From: Bartonella sp. B1099
GTDB taxonomy: Bacteria > Pseudomonadota > Alphaproteobacteria > Rhizobiales > Rhizobiaceae
DNA length: 64,000 nucleotides
Reading direction: 5' to 3'
Assembly (NCBI RefSeq): GCF_944801835.1
Contig: NZ_CALYLN010000002.1
Location: 372,001 to 436,000, forward strand
The position numbers and the translations under genes were made by a program. This document shows positions 10,337 to 20,278 of the stretch, piece after piece. Under the pieces are notes generated by a model, which did no database searches, was not told the origin of the DNA, and was given only the letters and a program-made list of their open reading frames with translations. Numbering within the stretch: the stretch's first letter is position 1; the number at the start of each line of letters is the position of its first letter.

Positions 10337-11536
10337 TTAAGTACGCTTCTCCATAAACCATGAGACGCAAAAAACTATTAATCCGCAAAAAGTTAGAATA
10401 CCCCCTAAAACAGCTGTATATTCATAACTATAGCCTAATTTTAAAACCAATGCTCCAGATTCTGCACCAAGAGCGTTGGCAATATTAAAAGCAGACTGCA
10501 TTAATGCTCCTGCCAAAATCTGTCCCTGTAGTGCAACATCCATAATTTTTGTTTGTATAGAAGGCATAGCCGCAAAAGAAGTTCCAATAAAAAAGCATCC
10601 TATTGCAGCTGTTAATGGAGCACAGGATAAAAAGAAAAAAAGAAAAAAAACAAATACGCTCCAAAGCATAGAAAAAAATATCATCGGTGAAATGCCTATT
10701 TTAACAGCCAGTTTAGGCCCCAAGAGATTTCCACCCACCATCCCCAATCCAACTAAGGGCATGATAAAGGGTATCCACTCAAGCGGCACACCAGAAATAT
10801 GCATTAATGTTGACTTAATATAAGTGAAAACAGAAAATAATCCTGACGCTCCCACCGAAACCATTGTCAAAAGAAGCCACACCTGCTTTTGCTTTAATGC
10901 ACTCATTTCACGTAAAGGGCTCGTTCTTTGGATCCTTGAATCGCAAGGCAAAAAATTCCAAATAAGCAAACAACACAATAAGGCAATCATACCCACAAGG
11001 ATGAAAGCAATCTGCCAACCAATAAATTGACCAATCCAAGTTGCACTTGGTGCTCCTAAAACGGTTGCAATGGTTAAGCCAAGCATAACATACCCAACAG
11101 CTTTAGAACGTTCATTCATTTCCACCATTGAAGAGGCAACCATAGCTGCAAGTCCAAAATAGATTCCATGGGGAAGACCACTGAGAAAGCGTAATGCGAC
11201 TAATATACTAAAATCAGAAAAAAAAGCACTCGCAATATTTGCTAAGGCATAAAAAAACATCAACCCTATCAAAACAGTTTTGCGTGAAAATTGAGCTGTC
11301 GCTACAGCCAAAAGAGGGGCTCCAATCACAACCCCTAATGCATAAGCAGAAATATATTGACCCGCAGTAGGAATATCAACAGATGAACTTCGTGCCATTT
11401 CTGGCAGAAGCCCCATTGCAACAAACTCTGCGGTCCCAATAGAAAAACTCCCCACCGCAAGGGCTAAAATTGCTAAACATCGTATTTTCGAATCAATCTC
11501 CAATGCAAAAATGTTTTGTTTATGAGAATCCATCAT
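10337..11536 (-). CDS. MFS transporter, AraJ/SotB-like efflux (DHA1)
   Basis: A 399-aa, 12-TM major facilitator protein. The opening SIGTAEFVAMGLLPEMA, the QYISAYALGVVIGAPLLA segment and the RFLSGLPHGIYFG helix are typical of the AraJ / purine-arabinose efflux group, which exports sugars, nucleosides or drugs. The first ~20 residues (HKQNIFALEIDSKIRC) are cytoplasmic. The exact substrate is not inferable. Two unrelated MFS exporters facing each other may be chance. Confidence 0.8.
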   Translation of the reverse strand: MMDSHKQNIFALEIDSKIRCLAILALAVGSFSIGTAEFVAMGLLPEMARSSSVDIPTAGQYISAYALGVVIGAPLLAVATAQFSRKTVLIGLMFFYALANIASAFFSDFSILVALRFLSGLPHGIYFGLAAMVASSMVEMNERSKAVGYVMLGLTIATVLGAPSATWIGQFIGWQIAFILVGMIALLCCLLIWNFLPCDSRIQRTSPLREMSALKQKQVWLLLTMVSVGASGLFSVFTYIKSTLMHISGVPLEWIPFIMPLVGLGMVGGNLLGPKLAVKIGISPMIFFSMLWSVFVFFLFFFLSCAPLTAAIGCFFIGTSFAAMPSIQTKIMDVALQGQILAGALMQSAFNIANALGAESGALVLKLGYSYEYTAVLGGILTFCGLIVFCVSWFMEKRT

Positions 11537-12190
11537 ATCATCACTTCTGGATAAGCGTTTTTGCTGTAGATATCTGTAATACGTAAAAATAAAAATTCAA
11601 AACATTGTTACATGCATGCCAAATCGTCCCCAATAAAGTTTTAGAAACATTTTGATATATAAGCATTTTATGAAATTTTTAGTAGAATTCTTTAATGGAA
11701 GATCTTTAAAAAAGTATAATTATATTGTAAATAGTAATTATACTAACATATAAAAATAATAAAAACATAATCTTTAAAACTATAAATTTTAAAGATTATA
11801 ATATTACTTTGTTATTATTTTAATTTTCTAAGAGTTTATCTGTTCTGCTGCATGTAACATATTCTTTACCTTAATCAATAAAAAAACACAAAAGAACTCA
11901 TAAAAATACAATTTTCATACTTCTTTAAGAGTTCGCTAACGCCTCATTAACATTGTTGTTTTAGACAGTCATCAGAAACAGAAATAAACTGTTTTTCTCC
12001 GGATCAGGTAGCGCGTACCGGAGTAACAGTTTCTGTTTTGTATGATAATTATAAAAAAATATGTGCCTCATAAAATAGCACCTTTACGTTTTAAGATAGT
12101 GCAATTCTATATTTTTGGAAGGTATTTCTAATTTCATTTTTTTAGTAAAATTTATAAGTAAAAAATAAAATGCTATATGAGATGAATGTG
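11537..12190. other. Spacer between MFS gene and tgt
   Basis: About 650 bp, very AT-rich from 11640 to 11880, no coding frame. It contains the long hairpin listed at 11977-12037. Confidence 0.5.
11977..12037. repeat. Long imperfect hairpin downstream of tgt
   Basis: The arm at 11977-12002 (core AAACTGTTTTTCTCCGG) pairs with 12018-12037 (CCGGAGTAACAGTTT, extending into TCTGTT). The loop itself contains GGTA-GCGCG-TACC, so the structure is nested. It lies ~150 nt beyond the tgt stop. No T-run follows on either strand, so it is not a standard terminator. Confidence 0.55.
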
Positions 12191-13309
12191 TTAGCGCCCT
12201 TGTGCCCATAGAGCACGTGTTTCAGCACAGAAATCAGCATAACAGCCTTCTTCAATGGCATCACGAATTCCTTGCATCAATTGTTGGTAATAAAAAAGAT
12301 TATTCCAAGTCAACAACATCCCCCCTAGAGATTCACCAGATTTGATCAAATGATGCAAATAAGCACAACTATAATCATTTGCTGCCGGACAAAGTGACAG
12401 TGGATCAAGAGGATGGGGATCTTCTGCATAACGCGCATTGCGTAAATTAATTCTACCAAAGCGCGTAAAAGCTAAACCATGGCGTCCTGCACGCGTTGGC
12501 ATAACGCAATCAAACATATCAATACCACGCGCAACACTTTGTAAAATATCATCAGGTGTCCCCACTCCCATAAGATAGCGTGGTTTATCCTCTGGCAAAA
12601 TCGGACAAGTAATATCCAATACTGCTGTCATAACACTCTGTGGCTCACCAACAGCAAGCCCTCCAATCGCGTAACCTTTTAAATCCATTTCTTTTAATGC
12701 TTGAGCAGAACGTTCACGCAGTTTCATATTATCACCCCCTTGAACAATCCCAAACAATGCTTTATCTGGCTGTTCCCCAAAAGCTGTTTTACAACGTTGT
12801 GCCCACCGCAATGAAAGTTCCATAGCTTCTTCCATCTCTTTTTCAGTGGCCGGTAATGCAATACATTGATCCAACTGCATCTGGATATCTGCATCAAGAA
12901 GTCCTTGAATTTCGATAGAACGCTCTGGACTCATTTCATAGTAGGCTCCATTAATGTAAGAGCGAAAAATCACACCTTGTTCGTTAATTTTACGGATGCC
13001 CGCCAATGACATAACCTGAAAACCACCAGAATCGGTTAAAATAGGTCCATTCCAGCGTGAAAATTTATGTAATCCTCCCAAACGGGCAACTCGTTCAGCG
13101 CCTGGACGCAACATTAAATGATAAGTATTCCCCAAAATAATATCCGCCCCAAGATCACGTATTTGATCCATATACATAGCCTTAATGGTTCCTGCCGTCC
13201 CCACAGGCATAAAAGCAGGTGTGCGAACACACCCACGTCCGGTAATAATTTCACCTCGACGTGCACATCCATCTTGAGCAATTTTTCTATAATGAAATGT
13301 TTTTATCAT
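12191..13309 (-). CDS. tgt: tRNA-guanine(34) transglycosylase
   Basis: Swaps guanine-34 of tRNAs for Asp, Asn, His and Tyr with a queuosine precursor base. I use ATG at 13309 (372 aa, normal length) rather than the upstream in-frame start at 13420. Catalytic residues are present: D93 (TDSGGFQ), D147 in LDQC, and nucleophile D267 in FDCVMPTRAGRHG. C149 and V220 (GGLAVGE) are the bacterial, preQ1-type specificity residues. By alignment with the Zymomonas enzyme, the four zinc ligands map to S305, C307, A310 and N336, so the zinc site looks lost. The gene closes the gyrA-coaD-ppi-ppi strand block, where relatives have queA just upstream; queA is not found here. Confidence 0.95.
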   Translation of the reverse strand: MIKTFHYRKIAQDGCARRGEIITGRGCVRTPAFMPVGTAGTIKAMYMDQIRDLGADIILGNTYHLMLRPGAERVARLGGLHKFSRWNGPILTDSGGFQVMSLAGIRKINEQGVIFRSYINGAYYEMSPERSIEIQGLLDADIQMQLDQCIALPATEKEMEEAMELSLRWAQRCKTAFGEQPDKALFGIVQGGDNMKLRERSAQALKEMDLKGYAIGGLAVGEPQSVMTAVLDITCPILPEDKPRYLMGVGTPDDILQSVARGIDMFDCVMPTRAGRHGLAFTRFGRINLRNARYAEDPHPLDPLSLCPAANDYSCAYLHHLIKSGESLGGMLLTWNNLFYYQQLMQGIRDAIEEGCYADFCAETRALWAQGR

Positions 13310-14220
13310 CACTGTTATCTTCTTCGATTTGATTCCATCAATGCATACTTCTATAGAAAGAAAAAAGATATCTTCCTTACAAGCATTGCCATAAATTTTA
13401 TGAATTAATTTTTGATTCACTCAAACCAGTATAAAAAGATAAACGAGATAAAAGAACATTTACTATCAAGAAACCACTATAATTAAAGAAATAACCTAGC
13501 TCCAGAAAATAACAAAAATATCACACCTCAAAATATCGATGCTTAACACACCAAAGCCTTAAAATAGAACTGTGAAATTATTATCTCAATAATCTCGTCT
13601 TTACGTCCTTTCATAAGCAAGAATTTTGTACACATTCGCTTCCGATATGCTTCAATTTGAAAAATAAATTTTTTCATCTATTGTGCAACAGATTGATTTA
13701 TAGAGATAATTCACTTTTTGTATATTGAATGAGAGAGCCCAATAGCGTAAAATTGTCTCATTCCAAACCTAAACTATATTGAATTAATCACTTACTTATA
13801 CATTGCAAGAAACTAGGCCCTGTAGTAGTGAAACTATACAATAAAAGACTAAAAATGACTCTTGTGAATGCTCTTCAAGTGCCAAGAACTTGAGTTGCAA
13901 CATTAGGAACTGGCAAAGTGTGTGATAGTGCCAGCTTGCTCTTTTATTAAGCTATTAAGCATCAAGATAGTGCTACTCAATAAGTTTTATATGACTCATA
14001 GTGACCTTACCGTTAGATTATCCACGAAATGGACTTAGATGTGCTAAGAGATGTTTCTTTAAAACAAACGCATAAATATGCAACACAAGTATATTTCATT
14101 TAAAGTATTCCTCCATAAAAGAACGAGCAAAACAAAAGTGTAAAGCATGCATAATCTCTGTCATCTAAAAGATATTGCTTTAAATGATTTTGAAAAAAAT
14201 AAATCTGAATTAAAAAGGAG
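13310..14220. other. Spacer where queA would be expected
   Basis: About 900 bp with dense stops on both strands. I find no QueA-like peptide in any frame. A plus-strand stretch near 13855-13990 reads short coding-like peptides (for example VATLGTGKVCDSASLLFY) between stops and may be a decayed gene, not identified. Confidence 0.5.
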
Positions 14221-14522
14221 ATGACAAGATCAACTTTTTGTGTTCACCTTTACGTCTTTATATTCTTCCCAAATTAGATAACCTTCCTGTTTTAGAGATT
14301 ATACCAATAAGAATATACACAATACGCTCGCGCTTTCACCTTGCCTATGAAGATTGGAACAGACAGGCTCTTACCTACCTCAATATGTGTTTCAAACATG
14401 CTGCTGCATTAGGATTGGATGTTAATATACAAGCAGCAACAAAAGCACATTCTTTTCAAGAAAGGAACAAAACCACTAAGAGACCAGCAATGAATCGAAG
14501 AGAAGTGCCGGCATTTTTATAA
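14221..14522 (+). pseudogene. Small unknown ORF, possibly frameshifted
   Basis: The frame 14238-14522 (94 aa, TTG start) reads a plausible protein, including AYEDWNRQALTYLNMCFKHA. I do not recognise it. Just upstream, AAAAAGGAG abuts an ATG at 14221 whose frame (MTRSTF) would join this ORF if the T5 run at 14234-14238 had one more T, so a single-base deletion in a homopolymer is possible. It sits alone between tgt and ppiB on the opposite strand. It could also be chance. Confidence 0.3.
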
Positions 14523-14761
14523 AACACTTTGCAAAACACTCCCCCTAACACAACTGGCTTTTCGTTTTTTTATCCTAGCCGCTTTCCGTACAAACCCTTA
14601 ACATATTCTTGAAAATCAAATTGAAGGGAATAATAGAGAATTCTAGCTCAAAAATATGAAAGGAAAGTATGATACTACAAAAGTAGTTTCGTATACCTTT
14701 ATTGATCAGAAAAGAATATTTTTCTCCCAGAAATTTACAATTGAAATCAGTATAATCTATA

Positions 14762-15274
14762 CTACTTTGCATCCGCAGCAATAACAGCTTTGGTAATTAC
14801 ATCAGGATCGATAACAGGTTCACCGCGCTTAATTTTATCAACATTTTCCATACCTTCAACCACCTGCCCCCATATGGAATATTGACGATCAAGCCACGGA
14901 GCATCTGCAAAACAAATAAAAAACTGCGAATTAGCGGAATTTGGATTCTGACTCCGTGCCATAGAAACTGTACCACGCTTATGAGAAAGATTTGAAAACT
15001 CTGCCGTTAAATCTGGTTTTTCTGAACCACCCGTCCCCGCACGTGATAAATTAAATTTTTCACCATCCTTCTTTCCAAATTGCACATCACCAGTCTGCGC
15101 CATAAAACCATCAATAACGCGATGAAAAATAACATTATCATAAGCGGCTTCACGAACAAGTTCTTTAATACGTGCAACATGGCCAGGCGCTAAATCAGCA
15201 AAAAGTTCAATAACAACTCTGCCCTTCGTCGTTTCAAGAATTAAGATATTCTCTGGATTTTTATTCTCAGCCAT
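14762..15274 (-). CDS. ppiB: Cytoplasmic cyclophilin-type peptidyl-prolyl isomerase
   Basis: 170-aa cyclophilin that catalyses cis-trans isomerisation at proline. Motifs: VIFHRVIDGFMAQTGD (active-site Arg, Phe and Gln), GTVSMARSQNPNSANSQFFICF, and APWLDRQYSIWGQVVEGM. No signal peptide, so it acts in the cytoplasm. A strong ribosome binding site (AAAGGAG) precedes ATG. It lies 17 bp downstream of the exported paralogue and probably shares its transcript. Confidence 0.95.
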   Translation of the reverse strand: MAENKNPENILILETTKGRVVIELFADLAPGHVARIKELVREAAYDNVIFHRVIDGFMAQTGDVQFGKKDGEKFNLSRAGTGGSEKPDLTAEFSNLSHKRGTVSMARSQNPNSANSQFFICFADAPWLDRQYSIWGQVVEGMENVDKIKRGEPVIDPDVITKAVIAADAK

Positions 15275-15291
15275 ATGAAAACTCCTTTGAT

Positions 15292-15894
15292 TTATCTTTC
15301 AATTTGTAAAGTAGCAGCATTAATAACATCAGGATTTGTTACAGACCCATTATTACTTGCGGTGCCTTTTTTAATGTTATCAACAACATCCATCCCCTTT
15401 ATGACTTCTCCAACAATCGTATACTGACCATTCAAAAAAGGAGCATCATCAAAACAAATGAAGAATTGAGAATTCGCGGAATCCGGATCTTGTGAACGTG
15501 CCATCCCAACAGTACCGCGCTTAAACGACTGCTTTGAAAACTCTGCTGGTATATTGGGATAACTTGAACCTCCCATACCAACGCGTTTCAGATCAAAATC
15601 TCTACTGCCTTTTTTTCCAAACTTTACATCACCAGTTTGTGCCATAAAGCCAGGAATAACGCGATGAAACACAACATTATTATAAGCTCCCTCTTCTGTT
15701 AGTTTTTTGATTTGCGCAACATGTTTTGGTGCCAAATCAGAACGCAGACGAATAATAACATCACCGCCTTTGAGAGATAAAACAAGCAGTCTTGCATCAC
15801 TTGTTGTGCTTACTGAGCTGAAATTATCAGCAACAGCGCGCAATGAAAAAAAACAAAAAACACATATTAAAACAACAAGAATTCTACGAAACAC
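15292..15894 (-). CDS. ppiA: Periplasmic cyclophilin-type peptidyl-prolyl isomerase
   Basis: 200-aa paralogue of the next gene with an N-terminal signal peptide (RRILVVLICVFCFFSLRAVA, then DNFSS), so it should fold proteins in the periplasm. The cyclophilin core has VVFHRVIPGFMAQTGD, GTVGMARSQDPDSANSQFF and APFLNGQYTIVGEV. It follows coaD by 12 bp on the same strand. The tandem cytoplasmic/periplasmic pair next to coaD and gyrA is conserved in rhizobia. Confidence 0.93.
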   Translation of the reverse strand: MFRRILVVLICVFCFFSLRAVADNFSSVSTTSDARLLVLSLKGGDVIIRLRSDLAPKHVAQIKKLTEEGAYNNVVFHRVIPGFMAQTGDVKFGKKGSRDFDLKRVGMGGSSYPNIPAEFSKQSFKRGTVGMARSQDPDSANSQFFICFDDAPFLNGQYTIVGEVIKGMDVVDNIKKGTASNNGSVTNPDVINAATLQIER

Positions 15895-15906
15895 AATTAT
15901 TCCCCC

Positions 15907-16404
15907 CTATAAAGACTGGAATTTCGAACGTAAAGCTTGTGCAATATTGGGCGGCACAAATGGTGTCACATCCCCTCCCATAGAGGCAATTTGACGGACC
16001 AATGTAGATGTTATTGCACGTCCACAAACGCTTGCTGGCAAAAAAACAGTTTGCAATTCAGGAGCCATAATAGCATTCATCCCAGCCATTTGCATTTCAT
16101 AATCAAGATCAGTACCATCACGCACCCCACGAATGAGAAATGAAGCACCAACTTCACGCGCCTTCTCAATGAGAAGGTTATCAAATGAAAGAACCTGCAA
16201 CCGATCAGAATCCACCCCCAACAAATCTTTCCCTACCTGCGTAATAAAACCAACGCGTTCTTCAAAGCTAAAGAGTGCTTTTTTGTCTGCCTGTATACCT
16301 ATAGCAACGATCACCTTATCAGCTAACACAAAACACCCTTTCAAAACATCAAGATGACCGTTTGTAAGAGGATCAAAGGAACCTGGATAAAAAGCAATTT
16401 TCAT
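15907..16404 (-). CDS. coaD: Phosphopantetheine adenylyltransferase
   Basis: Makes dephospho-CoA from 4'-phosphopantetheine and ATP, the penultimate step of CoA synthesis. 165 aa, full length. The nucleotidyltransferase motif [18 protein letters not shown] is at residues 6-23 and the [22 protein letters not shown] substrate segment at ~87-108. It begins 24 bp after the gyrA stop on the same strand, the usual rhizobial order. Confidence 0.97.
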   Translation of the reverse strand: MKIAFYPGSFDPLTNGHLDVLKGCFVLADKVIVAIGIQADKKALFSFEERVGFITQVGKDLLGVDSDRLQVLSFDNLLIEKAREVGASFLIRGVRDGTDLDYEMQMAGMNAIMAPELQTVFLPASVCGRAITSTLVRQIASMGGDVTPFVPPNIAQALRSKFQSL

Positions 16405-16428
16405 GATTGTACTCCACCCTCTTCAAAA

Positions 16429-19212
16429 TTACTTTTCTTCGCTCATATCAACTGTATCAGAATGCTTCTCACCTTCATCCTCTAATGAACGCGTATCATC
16501 TTCAGGTTCAGAAATACGCTCAACCGATACGACTCTTTCACCTTCAGCTGTATTAAAAATTGTCACCCCCTTCGTTGAACGCCCAGCCGTACGAATTCCC
16601 TCAACAGGGACGCGAATAAGCTGTCCCCCATCTGATACCAACATAATTTGATCTTGTGCCTTCACGGGGAAAGCCGCTACTAATTTACCAATTTCAGCTG
16701 TTTTAGATGGATCTGTTGCACGAATCCCTTTTCCACCACGTCCCGAAATCCGGAATTCATAGGAAGAAGAGCGTTTGCCATAACCAAATTCACTCACGGT
16801 TAAAAGCATTTGTTCACGTGCATGAAGTTCTGCATAACGCTCATCTGTTAACTCTGTTTCAGCGCCCCCATCTTCCTCATCAAGCGTAACAATATCTTCA
16901 ACATCAGCATCTGCACCATCAGCACGCCGTTCATTCATCACACGTTTAATGTAAGCAGAACGCTCAATGGACGTGGCCTCAACATGCTCTAAGATTGTCA
17001 TCGAAATGACTTTATCGCCTTGAGCTAAATTGATACCACGAACCCCTACAGAATTACGCCCTACAAAAACACGAACACCTACCACTGGAAAACGGATACA
17101 TTGTCCATTCGCTGTTGTGAGAACCACATCATCGTATTCTGTACAGGTCTCAACAGAAAGAATTTCATCTTCTTCATCAAGTTTCATGGCAATTTTACCA
17201 TTACGATTAACCTGAACGAAATCTGATAACTTATTACGACGCACAGTTCCACGTGTTGTCGCAAACATGATATCCAATGCACTCCAACTTGCTTCATCTT
17301 CTGGCAAAGGCATAATCGTTGTAATGCGTTCGCCTTGTTGTAAGGGAAGCATATTGATCAAAGCCCGTCCGCGCGATTGCGGTGTACCCAGAGGCAGTCG
17401 CCAAACTTTTTCCTTATAAACAATCCCCCGTGATGAAAAGAAAAGAACCGGAGTATGCGTATTGGCGACAAACAAACGCGTAACAAAATCCTCATCTTTT
17501 GTAGACATCCCAGAACGTCCCTTACCACCACGACGCTGTGCACGATAGGTATTAAGAGGAACGCGCTTAATATAGCCACTATGGCTCACCGTTACCACCA
17601 TATCCTCTGGTGCGATCAGATCTTCACTCTCCATCTCAGCGCGACCAAAACCAAATACGCTCCGTCGCGGCGTTGCAAATTCCTCACGAAGAGCAGTCAA
17701 CTCATCTTTAACAATACCCATAATGCGTACACGCGATGCCAAAATATCAAGATAATCAGCAATATCCACGCCAATTTTATTCAATTCATCGGCGATTTCA
17801 TCACGTCCAAGGGCTGTCAACCGTTGCAAACGCAATTCTAAAATAGCACGCGCCTGTTCTTCAGAGAGATTATAAGTACCATCCTCATGAATAATATGAC
17901 GGGGATCATCAATAAGTTTAATTAAAGGTGCAACATCCACCGCTGGCCAGCGTCGCTCCATTAACTGTGTACGTGCTGTTTGCGGATCAGGCGCTTTGCG
18001 AATAAGGGCTATGATTTCATCAATATTGGCAACAGCAAGGGCAAGACCAACCAAAACATGGGCCCGCTCACGGGCTTTACGCAAAAGATATTTTGTTCGC
18101 CGACTAACAACCTCTTCCCGAAAATTAACAAATGCACGAAGCATATCAAGCAACGTCATTTGTTCAGGTTTTCCCCCGTTCAACGCAACCATATTACAAC
18201 CAAAAGAAGTTTGCAGCGGCGTATAACGATATAATTGGTTTAAAACAACTTCCGCAACAACATCTTTTTTCAACTCAATAACGACACGATAGCCATCACG
18301 ATCAGATTCGTCACGCAAATCAGAGATTCCCTCAATGCGTTTATCACGCACTAATTCCGCCATTTTCTCAATCATCGTTGCCTTATTAACCTGATAAGGA
18401 ATCTCACTCACAATGATTGCCTGTCGACCACTGCGAATTTCTTCAATTTCAACTTTAGCACGCATAATAATTGAGCCACGCCCTGTCTCATAAGCTGAAC
18501 GGACACCAGAATGGCCCAGAATAATCCCCCCTGTAGGAAAGTCTGGACCAGGAATAATTTCAATGATTTGATCGAGTGTAATACTAGGATTATCAATTAA
18601 AGCGATACAACCATCAACAACTTCACCAAGATTATGGGGCGGAATATTGGTTGCCATTCCCACAGCAATCCCCCCTGAGCCGTTAACCAAAAGATTAGGG
18701 AAACGCGCTGGTAAAACAACCGGTTCACGTTCACGCCCATCATAATTATCCTGAAAATCAACAGTATCTTTATCAATATCAGCTAAAAGCGCTTCTGAAA
18801 CCTTTTCTAAACGACACTCCGTATAGCGCATTGCCGCAGGCGGATCACCATCAACAGAACCGAAATTCCCCTGACCATCAATCAATGGATTTCTCAAAGA
18901 GAAGTCCTGCGCCATACGCACCAAAGCATCATAGATTGAAGCATCACCATGGGGATGGAATTTTCCCATAACCTCCCCAACAACACCAGCAGATTTACGA
19001 TACGGTTTATTAAAAACAAGTCCCATTTCATTCATGGCATGAAGGATACGTCGATGAACAGGTTTAAGACCATCACGGACATCAGGGAGTGCACGCGAAA
19101 CAATAACGCTCATCGCATAATCGAGATAAGAGCGTTGCATTTCATCAATAATGCTGATTGGTTCAATACCGGTTAGCACATCACGTTCTAGCTGTGGAGT
19201 AAGATCGGTCAC
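16429..19212 (-). CDS. gyrA: DNA gyrase subunit A
   Basis: Breakage-reunion subunit of gyrase, 927 aa, GTG start (MTDLTPQ). The catalytic tyrosine is Y130 ([11 protein letters not shown]). The quinolone-resistance region reads [15 protein letters not shown]. Ala91 occupies the position of E. coli Ser83 and Asp95 that of Asp87. This Ala is known as the natural state in Bartonella and lowers quinolone susceptibility. The C-terminal DNA-wrapping domain has the GyrA box [10 protein letters not shown] and a later [10 protein letters not shown]. An acidic insert (~760-795, [20 protein letters not shown]) lies between blades of that domain. It heads the coaD-ppi block. Confidence 0.97.
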   Translation of the reverse strand: MTDLTPQLERDVLTGIEPISIIDEMQRSYLDYAMSVIVSRALPDVRDGLKPVHRRILHAMNEMGLVFNKPYRKSAGVVGEVMGKFHPHGDASIYDALVRMAQDFSLRNPLIDGQGNFGSVDGDPPAAMRYTECRLEKVSEALLADIDKDTVDFQDNYDGREREPVVLPARFPNLLVNGSGGIAVGMATNIPPHNLGEVVDGCIALIDNPSITLDQIIEIIPGPDFPTGGIILGHSGVRSAYETGRGSIIMRAKVEIEEIRSGRQAIIVSEIPYQVNKATMIEKMAELVRDKRIEGISDLRDESDRDGYRVVIELKKDVVAEVVLNQLYRYTPLQTSFGCNMVALNGGKPEQMTLLDMLRAFVNFREEVVSRRTKYLLRKARERAHVLVGLALAVANIDEIIALIRKAPDPQTARTQLMERRWPAVDVAPLIKLIDDPRHIIHEDGTYNLSEEQARAILELRLQRLTALGRDEIADELNKIGVDIADYLDILASRVRIMGIVKDELTALREEFATPRRSVFGFGRAEMESEDLIAPEDMVVTVSHSGYIKRVPLNTYRAQRRGGKGRSGMSTKDEDFVTRLFVANTHTPVLFFSSRGIVYKEKVWRLPLGTPQSRGRALINMLPLQQGERITTIMPLPEDEASWSALDIMFATTRGTVRRNKLSDFVQVNRNGKIAMKLDEEDEILSVETCTEYDDVVLTTANGQCIRFPVVGVRVFVGRNSVGVRGINLAQGDKVISMTILEHVEATSIERSAYIKRVMNERRADGADADVEDIVTLDEEDGGAETELTDERYAELHAREQMLLTVSEFGYGKRSSSYEFRISGRGGKGIRATDPSKTAEIGKLVAAFPVKAQDQIMLVSDGGQLIRVPVEGIRTAGRSTKGVTIFNTAEGERVVSVERISEPEDDTRSLEDEGEKHSDTVDMSEEK

Positions 19213-19442
19213 AATTTAAAAACTTTCAAAAAAGAATCATTTCATTTTGTTTATATCGAAAAATACACCAGAATGCTAATTTCTCGCCCATAACAAAGGA
19301 GAAATTTAACAATATTTTTCAAGATGTTATTAATTTCTATCAAAAATTACCCCTAATTAAACAATTTCCACTTCGCTAAACTCCAAAAATCTAAAACAAA
19401 CAAACCATAAAGAAATCGTAATACTTTAAAATTTAAAGGCTC

Positions 19443-19949
19443 TTAGAAAGGAACGTCATCATCTAATTTGTGAGAAAAACTTTCTCCCATTTGGCTATTA
19501 TTTTGACCAAAAGTATTTCTCTGATTTGAGCTACTATCCGCAAAGCCACCACTGTAACTGCCCCCTTGACTTGCTCCTTGCTCCCCACTAGCTCCCCCAC
19601 GCCCATCAAGCATTTGTAATTCACCACGGTATTTTTGCAAAACAACCTCCGTTGTATAACGATCATTTCCATTTTGATCTTGCCATTTCCGTGTCTGTAA
19701 CTGTCCCTCAATATAAATTTTGCTGCCTTTTTTTAAATATTGCTCTGCAATTTTGACAAGGTTCTCATTAAAAATAACAATATTATGCCACTCAGTGCGT
19801 TCTTTTCGCTCATTTGTATTCCGATCACGCCAACTTTCTGAAGTAGCAATACGCAAATTTGCCACTTGATCTCCAGAATTCAAACGGCGGATTTCGGGAT
19901 CTGACCCGAGATTACCAATCAAAATAACTTTATTAAGGCTACCAGCCAT
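19443..19949 (-). CDS. ssb: Single-stranded DNA-binding protein
   Basis: 168-aa SSB. The OB fold covers ~1-110 ([48 protein letters not shown]). Then comes a Gly/Ser/Gln-rich linker and the acidic tail DDDVPF, which docks repair and replication partners. It diverges from uvrA across 329 bp, the same ssb-uvrA neighbourhood seen in many proteobacteria. Confidence 0.97.
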   Translation of the reverse strand: MAGSLNKVILIGNLGSDPEIRRLNSGDQVANLRIATSESWRDRNTNERKERTEWHNIVIFNENLVKIAEQYLKKGSKIYIEGQLQTRKWQDQNGNDRYTTEVVLQKYRGELQMLDGRGGASGEQGASQGGSYSGGFADSSSNQRNTFGQNNSQMGESFSHKLDDDVPF

Positions 19950-20278
19950 CGCATAAACTCCAAAATTTTAATTCGTAAAATACTGTTATAGAACAGTTAT
20001 AACCATCTTGACCTTCAATTTGCACGCCTGTAATTGACCTTCAATACGGATATTGTTATCCTTTCCCAATATTGGATCCGTGTAATTATAACAAAATATG
20101 ATAACGACGCATAGTTTATTCCATCACTAGAGAATAAAAAGCTGCTTATTTGTATTTTCTTTTCATAAAATTATACATTCTTTCTACGTTAAAGCAGCCA
20201 AACACGTTGTAATTCTAAAAAAACAGTTTTATTCCATTTTAGAGGCTCAATTTTTGTCACATATGCTAAGGATAAAAT
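19950..20278. promoter_or_regulatory. ssb-uvrA divergent intergenic region
   Basis: It holds a 16-bp interrupted palindrome ACTGTTATAGAACAGT (19982-19997), 33 bp upstream of the ssb start, and a 12-bp direct repeat TTGACCTTCAAT at 20008-20019 and 20034-20045 (start-to-start 26 bp). No standard alphaproteobacterial LexA box (GTTC-N7-GTTC or GAAC-N7-GAAC) is visible. Their role is unknown. Confidence 0.45.

Noticed and set aside
16403-19176. Many frames antisense to gyrA (for example 17455-17841)
   Set aside because: Shadows of the gyrA reading frame; no independent start signals.
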